DNA from: Bog-473 sp963840245
GTDB taxonomy: Bacteria > Actinomycetota > Acidimicrobiia > Acidimicrobiales > RAAP-2
DNA: 64,000 nt
NCBI GenBank assembly: GCA_963840245.1
Contig: CAWIYI010000024.1
Coordinates: 1 to 64,000, forward strand
Direction of reading: 5' to 3'
Under the pieces are notes generated by a model, which saw only the letters and a program-made list of their open reading frames with translations, did no database searches and had not been told where the DNA came from. Position 1 is the first letter of the stretch. The number at the start of each line of letters is the position of its first letter. Positions 55,564 through 64,000 of this stretch are shown piece by piece. A program made the translations under genes and the position numbers.

Positions 55564-56789
55564 TGCCCGCTCCTCCCCGTCTCTGCGCCCGGCCCCTGGC
55601 GGGCGGACCACGTGGCGACCCCGAGGCCCCACAGTCGGACGAACCCCTCGGCATCGCTGTGCCGGAAGGTGTCCGACGCATCGTACGTCGCCAGATCGTG
55701 ATCGTAGAGCGCGACCGGGCTGCGGCGTCCGACGACGGCACAGGTGCCGGGCGCGGCGAAGCGCAGCCGCACCTCCCCCGTCACGTGCCGCTGAGTCTCG
55801 GCGATGAACGCCTGCAGCGCGGCCCGTAGGGGCGAGAACCACATGCCGTCGTAGACGAGCTCGGCCCAGCGCGGCTCGAGACGCGCCTTCTCGTGGTGCA
55901 CGTCCCGCTCGAGCGTGAGGTCCTCGAGGTCGGCGTGCGCCATGATCAGGGCCAGGGCGGCCGGGCACTCGTAGACCTCCCGGCTCTTGATGCCGACGCG
56001 GCGGTTCTCGATCATGTCGAGACGCCCGAAGCCGCGGCTCCCGGCGAGCGCGCCCAGACGGCTGATGAGGTCGTAGGGACCGAGGGGCGCACCGTCGAGG
56101 CTCACCGGGACGCCGGCCTCGAATCCGACGATCACCTCCACGGGATCGCTCTCACTGGCGCGCGTCAAGGTGTACACGTCGTCGGGCGCGGGCGCCCAGG
56201 GGTCTTCGATCGCCCCACACTCGATCGCCCTGCCCCAGAGGTTGTCGTCGATCGAGTACAGCTTCTCCTTGGTCACGGTGATGGGGATCTCCCACTTCTC
56301 CGCCAGCTCGACACAGTCCGCGCGGGTCAGTCCCCACAACCGGGCCGGCGCATGGATGCCGAGGTCCGGGGCCAGCGCCCTCACGCCGACCTCGAAACGC
56401 ACCTGATCGTTCCCCTTGCCCGTGCAGCCGTGTGCCACGGCCGTCGCCCCGTGCCGCCGGGCCTCGGCCACCAGGTGGCGCACGATCACCGGCCGCGACA
56501 GCGCCGAGACGAGCGGGTACTTGCCCTCGTAGCGCGCGTTGGCCTGCAGGGCCGGGACGCAGAACTGCTCCGCCATCTCGTGGCGGGCGTCGACGACGAC
56601 GGCCTCGACCGCCCCGGCGGCCAGCGCCCGGGTCCTGATGGCGTCCCAGTCCTCGCCCCCGCGGTCGGCCGACTGCCCGACGTCGACGGCCACCGCCACC
56701 ACCTCGACACCCTCGTGCTCAATGAGCCAGCGCACGGCCACCGACGTATCGAGGCCTCCGCTGTAGGCCAGTACCACCCGCTCAGACAT
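55560..56789 (-). CDS. argG: Argininosuccinate synthase
   Basis: Condenses citrulline and aspartate with ATP to argininosuccinate; 409 aa and intact. Start ATG 56789. The ATP pyrophosphatase loop is VLAYSGGLDTSVAVRWL (residues 6-22). AVDVGQ, ARYEGKYPLVSALSRPVI, GCTGKGNDQVRF, the substrate motif SIDDNLWGRAIE and KSREVYECPAA follow in the normal order. The C-terminal tetramerisation arm ends EGFVRLWGLGVATW. The gene begins two bases after the argR stop. Confidence 0.96.
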   Translation of the reverse strand: MSERVVLAYSGGLDTSVAVRWLIEHEGVEVVAVAVDVGQSADRGGEDWDAIRTRALAAGAVEAVVVDARHEMAEQFCVPALQANARYEGKYPLVSALSRPVIVRHLVAEARRHGATAVAHGCTGKGNDQVRFEVGVRALAPDLGIHAPARLWGLTRADCVELAEKWEIPITVTKEKLYSIDDNLWGRAIECGAIEDPWAPAPDDVYTLTRASESDPVEVIVGFEAGVPVSLDGAPLGPYDLISRLGALAGSRGFGRLDMIENRRVGIKSREVYECPAALALIMAHADLEDLTLERDVHHEKARLEPRWAELVYDGMWFSPLRAALQAFIAETQRHVTGEVRLRFAAPGTCAVVGRRSPVALYDHDLATYDASDTFRHSDAEGFVRLWGLGVATWSARQGPGAETGRSGH

Positions 56790-56791
56790 GT

Positions 56792-57319
56792 TCAGTCCTC
56801 TTCCTTCCCATGCAACGCGATCCTCTCGGGGGCCGCGATGCCGGCCACGTCACGGAGACGGTCCGCCATCGGGCCGCCGCCCAAGTGCTCTTCCACGATG
56901 ACCAGGACGGTGTCGTCGCCGGCCACCGTGCCCACGACTTCTCCCAATCCACTGCGGTCCAGCGCCGACCCGACCACGTGTGCCGATCCGGGCGGCGTGC
57001 GCAGGACCACGAGGTTCCCCGAGTGGGCCACCTCGACGACCCACTCGCCGAGGACGCGCCGCAGGTGGTCCTCCGGCGCGATCTGGTGGACCGGGAGCTC
57101 CGGCAGCGCGTAGGCCGTCTCGCCCCCGGGCAGTCGCACCTTGACCGCGCCGAGGTCGTCGAGGTCGCGGGACACCGTCGTCTGGGTCGCCTCGATCCCC
57201 TGCTCACCGAGCAGCGCGGCCAACTGTGCCTGGCTCGTCACCGGCTGTGACTCGAGCAGCTTGGTGATGCGGTGCTGGCGCTGGTTCTTGGTCAGCCGAT
57301 TCAGTGCCTGTCCGCTCAT
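56792..57319 (-). CDS. argR: Arginine repressor
   Basis: Intact, 175 aa, from ATG 57319, overlapping the argF stop as ATGA. The N-terminal winged helix is RQHRITKLLESQPVTSQAQLAALLGEQGIEATQTTVSRDLDDLGAVKVR. The C-terminal arginine-binding domain has VVLRTPPGSAHVVGSALDRSGLGEVVGTVAGDDTVLVI, including the GT-AGDDT arginine-contact motif. It should bind the inverted-repeat site at the argC start and feed back on its own cluster. Confidence 0.95.
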   Translation of the reverse strand: MSGQALNRLTKNQRQHRITKLLESQPVTSQAQLAALLGEQGIEATQTTVSRDLDDLGAVKVRLPGGETAYALPELPVHQIAPEDHLRRVLGEWVVEVAHSGNLVVLRTPPGSAHVVGSALDRSGLGEVVGTVAGDDTVLVIVEEHLGGGPMADRLRDVAGIAAPERIALHGKEED

Positions 57320-58242
57320 GCTGACTCTCCCACCACCCAGGCCAGGATCCCGCGCATGGCCGTCCGCCGGTGCGCCGCCTGGCGCCACACCAGCGAGCGG
57401 GGTCCCTCCAGCACGCCGTCGGTGATCTCCTCGCCCCGGTGCGCCGGCAGGCAGTGCAGCACCACGGCGTCGGCGGCGGCGCGCCCGACCAGCGCCTCGT
57501 CGACCGTGAACCCCGCGAAGGCGGCGAGGCGGGCCGCCCGCTCCTCCTCCTGGCCCATGCTCGTCCACACGTCGGTGTAGAGCACGGCGGCACCCTTGGC
57601 CGCCTGGCCCGGGTCGTCGGTCACCTGCACGGTGCCATCCCGCCCCACGCGGTCGCCGAAGGCCTGGAGCTCGGCCAATTCACCGCCCGAGAAGGTGTAG
57701 CCGGGCGGGGTGGCGAAGCGGACCTCCATGCCCTCGAGCAGCGCCGCCTTGGCCAACGAACGCGCCATGTTGTTGGCGTCGCCGACATAGGTCAGCGCGC
57801 GGCCGGCCAGCGGGCCCAGGGCCTCGCGCATGGTGAGCACGTCGGTCACGGCCTGGCACGGATGGGCCGTGTCGCACAGGAGGTTCACGACCGGGACGTC
57901 GAAGCCGCTCCGCGCCAGGGCCGCCGCCATGCGCACCAGGACGGCGTGGTCGAACACCCGCGCGCACAGGACGCGGTGGTAGCAACCGAGCGTGCGGGCG
58001 ACGTCCTCCGCGGTCTCCCGCTCGTCGAGGCCGACCTCTGTTCCCTGGATGTAGACGGGATGCCCACCCAGGTCGACCACGGCCATCTCGGTGGAGTTGC
58101 GCGTCCGCGCCGATGGCTTCTGGAAGAGGAGCGCCACCCCCTGGCCGGCCAGCGGCGCGTGGGCTGGTGGCTCGAGGGCGAGCGCGAGCATCCGCTCCCA
58201 TTCGTCCGGGTCGAGATCGTCGATGTCGAAGAAGTTGCGCAT
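57316..58242 (-). CDS. argF: Ornithine carbamoyltransferase
   Basis: Makes citrulline from ornithine and carbamoyl phosphate; 308 aa and intact. Start ATG 58242. The carbamoyl-phosphate motif appears as SARTRNSTEMAV (canonical STRTR with Ala at the second position). HRVLCARVFDH, PVVNLLCDTAHPCQAVTDVLTM, YVGDANNMARSLAKAA and the ornithine-binding VLHCLPAHRGEEI are in order. The stop overlaps argR. It follows argD after a 24-base gap, the longest inside the cluster. Confidence 0.95.
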   Translation of the reverse strand: MRNFFDIDDLDPDEWERMLALALEPPAHAPLAGQGVALLFQKPSARTRNSTEMAVVDLGGHPVYIQGTEVGLDERETAEDVARTLGCYHRVLCARVFDHAVLVRMAAALARSGFDVPVVNLLCDTAHPCQAVTDVLTMREALGPLAGRALTYVGDANNMARSLAKAALLEGMEVRFATPPGYTFSGGELAELQAFGDRVGRDGTVQVTDDPGQAAKGAAVLYTDVWTSMGQEEERAARLAAFAGFTVDEALVGRAAADAVVLHCLPAHRGEEITDGVLEGPRSLVWRQAAHRRTAMRGILAWVVGESA

Positions 58243-58266
58243 GTGCCGGTCCCCGTCCTCGCTCCC

Positions 58267-59467
58267 CTACCGCGTCCCGGCGGTCCCGCCGCGTGCCGCG
58301 GCCAGCGCCTCGCCGAGGACGCGCAGCGCGGTGTCGATCTCGTCGTCGCGCACGAGGAGCGGCGGGGCCACACGGACGGCGTCGGGCTGCACCGGGTTGA
58401 CCAACAGACCGTGGTCGAGGGCCCAGGCCGCCGCCTCCTTGGCCACCGGCGTCTCGAGCTGCGCTGCGAGAAGGAGGCCGGCGCCGCGGACCGAGACGAC
58501 ACCGGGGAGCGTCGCCAGCCCGGCGGCCAGGCGCGCGCCACCCTCCTGGGCGCGTCGGCAGACGTCCTCGGACTCCATGACGGCGAGCGTCGCCTTGACG
58601 GCGGCCAGGGCGAGCGGTTGGCCCCCGAAGGTCGACCCGTGATCGCCCGGCCCGAAGGCGGCCGCCACCTCGGCCCGGGCCCAGCAGGCGCCGACGGGCA
58701 TGCCGTTGCCGAGCGCCTTGGCCATCGTCACGACATCTGGCTCGAGCCCCTGGGACTGGAAGGCGAACCAGTGCCCGGTGCGGCCGAGGCCGGTCTGCAC
58801 CTCGTCGAGCATGAGCAGCGCGTTGCGCTCGCTGCACAGCGCGCGCACCGCGCCGAGGTAGTCCGAGCTCGGGACCATCACCCCGCCCTCGCCCTGGAGC
58901 GGCTCCAGCAGCACCGCGGCGACCGTGTCGGCGTCGAGCGCCTTCGTCGAGCGCGGCGACGTCGTCATAGGGCACGTGGACGAACCCCTCCGGGAGCGGG
59001 AGAAACGGTGCCTGCTTCTCGGGCTGCCCGGTGGCGGTGAGCGTGGCCAGCGTGCGGCCATGGAAGGCGTTGTCGGCGCTGATCACGACATGGCGGCCTC
59101 CCCCACCCCAGCGCCGGGCCAGCTTGAGTGCGCACTCGTTGGCCTCCGCCCCCGAATTGGCGAAGAAGACCTGGCCGCCCGCTTGGCCGGTGCCACCGTT
59201 GATCAGCCGGTCGATGGTGCGGGCCACTTCCGGAGCCAGCGTGTTGCCGTAGAGGTTCGAGACGTGGCTGAGCGTCCGCGCCTGCTCGGCCACCGCGTCG
59301 GCGACCGCCGGGTGGGCGTGGCCGAGCGACACCACGGCCAGGCCGGTGATGAAGTCGAGGTACTCCCTGCCGTCGGCGTCGAAGAGGACGGTGCCCTGAC
59401 CCCGGACGAAGGTGGCCGGCGGCTCGGCATAGGTCCGCATGAGCGAGCGCGTCGCGTGCCCCGTCAC
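58267..59467 (-). CDS. argD: Acetylornithine aminotransferase (one frameshift)
   Basis: PLP-dependent class III transaminase, about 400 codons, from ATG/GTG 59467, overlapping the argB stop. N-terminal motifs: VLFDADGREYLDFITGLAVVSLGHAHPAV, NLYGNTLAPEVA, FFANSGAEANECALKLAR and FHGRTLATLTATGQ. After a frame break near 58950 come LEPLQGEGGVMVP, LLMLDEVQTGLGRTGHWFAF, the PLP lysine in MAKALGNGMPVGACW, and GSTFGGQPLALAA. All catalytic residues are present, so the break is probably an indel error. It may also serve in lysine synthesis as in other bacteria. Confidence 0.93.
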
Positions 59468-60417
59468 GGCAGCACCATCGTCCCCACCCCCGCGTCGGTG
59501 AAGAGCTCGAGCAGCAACGCGTGCGGCACGCGCCCGTCCAGGATGTGCGCCCGGCCGACCTCGGCACGCACGGCGCTCGCGCAGGCCTCGACCTTTGGCA
59601 TCATGCCGCCCCGCACTCCCGCCGCTGCGGATGATCTCGCTCGATCACCTCGAGCGAGGCCTGGTGGATCACCGTGGTCGGGTCGTCGGCCACCACCCGC
59701 AGCCCCTCGATGTCGGTCAGGAAGATCAGCTTCTCGGCGTGCAGCGCCTCGGCCAGCGCGCCGGCCACCGTGTCGGCGTTGATGTTGTACGCCTGTCCGG
59801 ACTCGTCGGCGCCGATGGTGGCCACCACGGGGATCAGGCCTTCCGCGACCAGGCGTTCGAGCATGGTGGGATCGACGACGGACACGTTGCCGACGAAACC
59901 GAGGTCGGCGTGATGCGGCGCGGCCGTGATGAGGTTGGCGTCCTCGCCGGACAGGCCGACGGCGAGCGGGCCGTGCACGTTGATGGCCGAGACGATGTCG
60001 CGGTTCACCTTGTCCGACCAGCACCATGCGGGCGATGTCCAGGGTGTCGGCGTCGGTGACCCGGAGCCCGTCGCGGAACTCGGTCTCCTTGCCGAGCCGC
60101 GTCATCAGCTCGCCGATCTGCGGCCCGCCACCGTGCACGACGACGGGGAGCATGCCCACCGCCCGCATGAGGACCACGTCCTCGGCGAACGAGGCCAGCG
60201 CGTCACCAGGTGCGGCCGCGTCGCCCGGGTCGCCCGGTCCGTCGTCCCCGTCCGCCGCGTGCAGCGCGTTGCCGCCGTACTTGACGACCACGATCTTCCC
60301 GAAGAACCGACGGATGTAGGGCAACGCCTCGACCAGCACGGAGGCCGTCTTCGCCGCGGCGGCCTTCTGGGCCCGGGTGACCTTGGGCGGCACCGGAGGT
60401 GCCTGGTGCGCGGTCAC
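59464..60417 (-). CDS. argB: Acetylglutamate kinase with acidic low-complexity insertion (frameshifts)
   Basis: Phosphorylates N-acetylglutamate, the feedback-controlled step; 317 codons plus stop. GTG 60417 overlaps the argJ stop as GTGA. Motifs: KAAAAKTASVLVEALPYIRRFFGKIVVVKYGGNAL, then VVHGGGPQIGELM, NRDIVSAINVHGPLAVGLSGEDANLI, AYNINADTVAGALAEALHAEKLIFLTDIEG and a C-terminal GVRGGMMPKVEAC. The frame breaks near 60015 and 59640. Between KYGGNAL and FAEDVVLMR the family has about 8 residues; here there are about 25, rich in Asp, Gly, Pro and Ala (HAADGDDGPGDPGDAAAPG). Confidence 0.9.
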   Translation of the reverse strand: MTAHQAPPVPPKVTRAQKAAAAKTASVLVEALPYIRRFFGKIVVVKYGGNALHAADGDDGPGDPGDAAAPGDALASFAEDVVLMRAVGMLPVVVHGGGPQIGELMTRLGKETEFRDGLRVTDADTLDIARMVLVGQGEPRHRLGHQRARPARRRPVRRGRQPHHGRAASRRPRFRRQRVRRRSHHARTPGRGRPDPRGGHHRRRRVRTGVQHQRRHGGRRAGRGAARREADLPDRHRGAAGGGRRPDHGDPPGLARGDRARSSAAAGVRGGMMPKVEACASAVRAEVGRAHILDGRVPHALLLELFTDAGVGTMVLP

Positions 60418-61584
60418 GACGTCGTCCTGTTCTCGTCGATGTAGCCGTAGCCGAGGTCGGTCCCGAGGACCACCGACTCGCCCGGGCCGAGCCCGAGGTC
60501 GCACTCGAGCACGATGTGCCGGCCCGCCATGTGGGCGGCGACCGCCGCGGCGTCATGTGGCACGCCCACACCACCGGCGCACACCACGGTGCTGCCGTAG
60601 GCGAACAAGACCCGGTCGATGTCGAATGGTGTCCCCGCCGATCCGAGCTCGGAGATGATGCGCCCCCAGTACGGGTCTTCGCCGTAGAGGGAGCACTGCA
60701 CGAGCATGGAGTCCGCCACCTTGCGGGCCGCGATGTGGGCGGCCTCGTCGCTCACCGCACCCCTCACGTGCACGTGCGCGACCTTGGTCGCCCCTTCCGC
60801 GTCGTCCACCATCTGCTCGGCCAGAGACCGGCAGGCCTCGTACAGGGCGGAGGTGAGGGCTGACGGAGACGGGCTGGCGCCGAGCCCGTTGGCCAACACG
60901 AGCACGGTGTCGTTGGTGGAGGTGCAGCCGTCCACTGTGATGGTGTTGAACGACGCGGCCACGGCCTCCCGGAGCGCGGTCTGCAGCGTGGCAGGGTCGA
61001 CGAGGGCGTCGGTCGTACAGAGGGCGAGCATGGTGGCCATGTTCGGCGCCAGCATGGCGGCGCCCTTGGCCATGCCCGCCCACGGTGAAGCCGTCACCGG
61101 CGACGACGACCTCCTTGGGCACGGTGTCCGTCGTCATGATGGCCTTGGCCGCCTCGGCCGCCGACTCGGGCCGGCCGGTCCGCGCCATCACGATCGGCTC
61201 GATCTCCGGCATGACGGCGTCGATGGGGAACGGAATGCCGATGAGGCCCGTCTGGCAGATCAGGATCTCCTCGGTGGTCGCACCGATGTCGCCGGCGACA
61301 GCGGTGCACAGTCGTTCGGCCGCCTCCCGCCCTGGGACGCCGGTGGCGGCGTTGGCGTTGCCCGACGTCAGGATCACGCCCGCAGCCTTGCCGCCGGTAG
61401 CGGCGAGGTGGGTCCGACTCACCTGGACCGGGGCGGCGGCAGCCAGATTGGACGTGAAGACACCCGCGGCCGGCACGGCCCGCCCGTCGGCGGTGGCCAC
61501 CACGGCGACGTCGTGGGCCTTGCCGGCCTTGATGCCGGCCGAGCCCCCCACGGCCACGAAGCCCTCCGGTGCGTTGACGCTCAC
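60414..61584 (-). CDS. argJ: Glutamate N-acetyltransferase/ornithine acetyltransferase (one frameshift)
   Basis: Recycles the acetyl group from acetylornithine to glutamate; about 390 codons. Start GTG 61584, overlapping the argC stop as GTGA. N-terminal half: APEGFVAVGGSAGIKAGKAHDVAVVAT, AAAPVQVSRTHLA, and GVILTSGNANAATGVPG. After a break near 61090 it continues MAKGAAMLAPNMATMLALCTTDA, where the Thr of APNMATML is the autocleavage nucleophile. SFNTITVDGCTSTNDTVLVLANG and DLGYGYIDENRTTS follow. The enzyme self-cleaves into two chains. Presence of argJ indicates the cyclic acetyl pathway. Confidence 0.94.
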
Positions 61585-62601
61585 GGGTAGACCCCGGCCA
61601 GCGGCAACCCGGTGGTCTCGGGCAGCCCGAGTGCGGCGTTGGCGCACTGGATCGCCTGGCCCGATGCGCCCTTGACGAGGTTGTCGAGCGCGCACAGGGA
61701 CACGACCCAGCCGGTCCGGGGATCGACCCGTGCCGTGACGTGGGCGGCGTTGGAGCCCGCCGTGGCCTTGGTGGAGGGCGGGTCGTCGGTCACGACGACG
61801 AACGGCTCGGCGTCGTAGGCCTCGTGCAGCGCGGCCAGGACGGAGTCGGTGGACAGCGCGGTGTCGGCGGCGGGCCGGGCGTAACAGGTCGCGAGGATGC
61901 CGCGCACCATCGGCGCGAGATGCGGCGTGAAGAGCACCTCGGCGCCGAGGATCTGCTCCATCTCGGGCGTGTGCCGGTGCGTCAGCAGCCCGTAGGCGGT
62001 GAAGTCCTCGTCGACCGACCCGAAGTGCAGGGAGTCCTTCAGCCCGCGTCCGGCCCCTGAGACGCCCGACGCCGCGTCCACGACGATGCCGGTGGGCTCC
62101 ACCAGGCCGTGGCGGACCAGCGGGGCCAACGCCAATCCGGCCGCGGTCGGGTAGCAACCGGCCGCCGCCACCAACGTCGCCCCGGCCAGGCCCTCCCGGA
62201 ACAGCTCGGGCAACCCGTAGACGGACTCGGCCAGCAGCCCGGGGGCGCGGTGCTCCTCGCCGTACCAGCGCGGGTAGAGGGCGGGGTCCCCGAGGCGGAA
62301 GTCGGCGGCCAGGTCCACCACCAGGCCCACCCGCGTCCGCAGCTCGGGGACGATCAGCTGGGATTCGCCGTGGGGCAGGCCGCAGAACACCAGGTCGAGC
62401 CCGTCGAGACGGGCCGGATCATTCTCCTCGTAGACCAGACCCGGGATAGGCCGCAGCCAGTGACGGCGAGTGTCGGCCGACCGCCTCGCCGGCATGGGAG
62501 TGCGCCGTGGCCACCGCCACCTCGAACTCGGGGTGCCCCGCCAAGAGGCGCAGCAGCTCCGCCCCGGTATAGCCCGACGCCCCGATGATCCCAGCCTTCA
62601 T
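61581..62601 (-). CDS. argC: N-acetyl-gamma-glutamyl-phosphate reductase (one frameshift)
   Basis: NADPH-dependent reductase and first gene of the arg cluster; about 340 codons. I choose ATG 62601 (MKAGIIGASGYTGAELLRLLAGHPEFEV), since an upstream in-frame ATG would place the start inside the operator. The Rossmann loop is GASGYTG. The frame breaks near 62455; thereafter LVFCGLPHGESQLIVPEL, VVDLAADFRLGDPALYPRWYG and the catalytic Cys in LVAAAGCYPTAAGLALAPL follow. GVSGAGRGLKDSLHFGSVDEDFTAYGL and HLAPMVRGILATCYARP complete the core. Expression should depend on ArgR bound just upstream. Confidence 0.93.
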
Positions 62602-62602
62602 C

Positions 62603-62634
62603 GCATGAGTATACATATATCTGCATATTCATGC
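62603..62634 (-). promoter_or_regulatory. ARG-box-like ArgR operator at the argC start
   Basis: GCATGAGTATACA at 62603-62615 and TGCATATTCATGC at 62622-62634 are inverted copies that agree at 11 of 13 positions, separated by six bases. The AT-rich GCATGA-TAT-CA half-sites resemble ArgR half-sites and stand out in GC-rich DNA. The site begins two bases before the argC ATG, so repressor would block initiation. ArgR binding is inferred from the neighbouring argR gene. Confidence 0.7.
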
Positions 62635-62702
62635 GTCACGGCGCCAGGCAAAGCCCTTGGCCCGCCCCGCCCACCGACGCGGTCGCTCGAAGTCGCCCGG
62701 GT

Positions 62703-63731
62703 TCAGCCGGCGATGTCCCGCAACCAGTAGGCGGAGTGCGCCTCCACCGCAAAGCCCATCTCCTCGTTGACGGCGATCATCGGTGCGTTCTCGTCGGCGT
62801 TCCAGGTGCTGATGGTGCGCACGCCGGGGTGCCGCTCCATCACCGCCCACAGGTTGGCCACCTTCATCGCGAGCCCCAACCCGTGCCCCCGGTGCTCGCG
62901 CATGACGAGGGTGTCGTGCTGCCACGACGATTCGGGCGCGCCAAGAGGGACGACGACCTCGGTGAACCCGACGAGGTGGCCCGACGCGTCATGGCGCGCC
63001 GCGGTCGTCACCTTCGCCCGGTCTTGTGCCGCCATCGCCGCCTCGATCGCCCGCACCCGAGCCTCGTCCCACACCTCCTCGTCGAGCTCCTGCTCCCCGA
63101 CCGGGACGTCGGTCGACATGCGGCGCCCGAGCTCGCACCGATCGGCCAGGAACGCGTCGGGCCACCGGTCGGCGAACGTCAGCAGCGAGTAGCCGGCGGG
63201 CGAGGCCTTGGGGTGATGACGAAGGGCGTCGGCGTGCGCCGGATCGAGCGGCAGGCTCAGCCCCCGCCTGACCATGCGCAACGCGACGGTGAACCCCAGG
63301 GCACGAGCGAACGGACCGGCCGAATCCACGTAGTCGGGCCGGGTCGGGGTCTCGTCCATGCCACCGAGCTCGAGGCGTCCCGCCGCTCGGGCCATCTGCT
63401 CCGCCCCCTCGACCAGGGCCCGGCCCACGCCTCTCCGGCGGTGCTCCGGCAGGACACGCACGTCGGCGCGGGCGACGTGCGTGTTCTCCCGGCGGAACAT
63501 CTCGAGGTCGGCGATGCCGACGACGTGGCCGGCCTGCCGCGCGACGAGACAGCGGTGCTCCTCCGGCCCGTCGTGGTCGAGTGCCAGGCCCAGGCGCTCG
63601 GCCCGGAGCCATCCCGGACCCTGGGGTCGGCGCTCCAGGTCCGTGACGTGCAGCACGGCGAACCACTCGTCGAACGAGCGGCCGTCGGAGGGGTCGATCG
63701 CGCTGACGTCGATCGCGGCGGCGTCGGTCAC
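62703..63731 (-). CDS. Tandem GNAT acetyltransferase
   Basis: Intact, 342 aa, start GTG 63731 (or a later start). It has two GNAT-like halves. The first carries AGHVVGIADLEMFRRENTHVARADVRVLPEHRRRGVGRALVEGAEQMARAAG, with the acetyl-CoA RRRGVGRAL loop (residues about 97-105). The second has HDASGHLVGFTEVVVPLGAPESSWQHDTLVMREHRGHGLGLAMKVANL with HRGHGLG (residues about 280-290) and AVNEEMGFAVEAHSAYW. The tandem form recalls mycothiol synthase MshD and other actinobacterial tandem GNATs, but MshD-specific residues are not confirmed. Substrate unknown. Confidence 0.82.
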   Translation of the reverse strand: MTDAAAIDVSAIDPSDGRSFDEWFAVLHVTDLERRPQGPGWLRAERLGLALDHDGPEEHRCLVARQAGHVVGIADLEMFRRENTHVARADVRVLPEHRRRGVGRALVEGAEQMARAAGRLELGGMDETPTRPDYVDSAGPFARALGFTVALRMVRRGLSLPLDPAHADALRHHPKASPAGYSLLTFADRWPDAFLADRCELGRRMSTDVPVGEQELDEEVWDEARVRAIEAAMAAQDRAKVTTAARHDASGHLVGFTEVVVPLGAPESSWQHDTLVMREHRGHGLGLAMKVANLWAVMERHPGVRTISTWNADENAPMIAVNEEMGFAVEAHSAYWLRDIAG

Positions 63732-64000
63732 GTCGCGCGCAGGCTCTTCTGCCAGAACATGCCCCTACAACCTATCCACCAGGGCGAACGGTCCCAGAGG
63801 GACCATTCCGTGCCACTTCCATGCCACGACGCCCCTCCGAGGTGGCTTTCGTTCGCTGCGTGATCGGGTGATGACAACAGGCCGTCGAGGACGCCCCGGA
63901 CGACGTCGCCATCGTCCGCCACGTAGTGGGCGTCATAGCGGAGTGTCGTCGATGGTGAGTTCCCGAGCACCTTTGCCACGGCGGCCACCGACAGCCCCTG
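63728..64000 (-). CDS. C-terminal part of a tyrosine recombinase, N-terminus beyond window
   Basis: The visible 91 codons open with QGLSVAAVAKVLGNSPSTTLRYDAHYVADDGDVVRGVLDGLL, the end of an integrase/recombinase catalytic domain. The position of the nucleophile Tyr is in the LRYDAHYV segment, where most family members read TYAH or RYGH. The fragment runs off the right edge. The following 45 residues (SSPDHAANESHLGGASWHG and so on) look unlike the family and may come from a frameshift. The stop overlaps the start of the GNAT gene. It could be a phage-type or chromosomal integrative element; no attachment site was identified. Confidence 0.6.
   Translation of the reverse strand, partial: QGLSVAAVAKVLGNSPSTTLRYDAHYVADDGDVVRGVLDGLLSSPDHAANESHLGGASWHGSGTEWSLWDRSPWWIGCRGMFWQKSLRAT

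Noticed and set aside
52216..55701. A 1161-codon open frame on the plus strand
   Set aside because: It is antisense to the WS/DGAT and argH genes, both intact and well conserved. Long antisense frames are expected in high-GC DNA, and its product is His/Arg/Gly-rich without domains.

Overview
The window is high-GC chromosomal DNA from an actinobacterium. The content best fits the Acidimicrobiia or a near relative. The basis is mixed. The gcvH, GarA-type FHA, FtsR-type MerR, DUF151 neighbourhood is an actinobacterial arrangement. An IdeR/DtxR-type iron box, a WS/DGAT acyltransferase, KorAB and many GTG starts agree with it. No database search was possible, so the class-level assignment is inference. 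Many genes are split by single-base indels although both halves are clearly homologous. I annotate these as single genes and note the breaks. They look like sequence errors more than decay, because residues on both sides of each break are conserved.

Layout. 1-4.3 kb: a MacB-type efflux operon (adaptor, ATPase, permease) followed by a secreted Gly-rich protein that runs off the left edge. 4.3-5.4 kb: a gene-poor leader with hairpins. 5.4-9.3 kb: a HelD-like helicase, an SDR, and a fluoride riboswitch driving two tandem fluoride channels (crcB). 10-15.2 kb: glycine cleavage genes gcvP (with a tandem glycine riboswitch) and gcvT, a small PD-(D/E)XK-like protein and a MerR regulator. 15.3-19.1 kb: a ferric iron ABC operon fbpABC behind an iron box. 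19.2-20.9 kb: divergent thiG and thiD. 20.9-26.8 kb: a membrane-anchored unknown, a polytopic membrane protein, an S9 peptidase, an acrylyl-CoA reductase and a DUF4232 lipoprotein. 26.8-29.4 kb: DUF151 nuclease, ftsR, GarA-like FHA protein and gcvH. 29.4-32.5 kb: a nucleotidyltransferase-phosphomannomutase fusion and a CDP-alcohol phosphatidyltransferase. 32.6-43.5 kb: DUF1015, SRPBCC, unknown, korAB, class I aldolase, L,D-transpeptidase, TPR protein, LtrA.

43.5-51.4 kb is a complete rRNA operon on the minus strand (promoter, 16S, tRNA-less spacer, 23S, 5S, terminator). Its 23S gene is interrupted by three group I introns, with insertion points after U1911, U1931 and U2604 in E. coli numbering (alignment from memory). 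All three carry single-motif LAGLIDADG endonuclease genes: one intact, one frameshifted, one decayed. The first two introns leave a 20-nt exon between them, made of part of helix 69 and the strand after it. This is the most unusual feature of the window.

51.8-64 kb: a 3-methyladenine glycosylase, a WS/DGAT acyltransferase, and a full arginine cluster argCJBDFRGH on the minus strand. In the arg cluster most start and stop codons overlap by 4 bases, and an inverted-repeat ARG-box-like operator abuts the argC start. A tandem GNAT protein and the C-terminal end of a tyrosine recombinase lie at the right edge.
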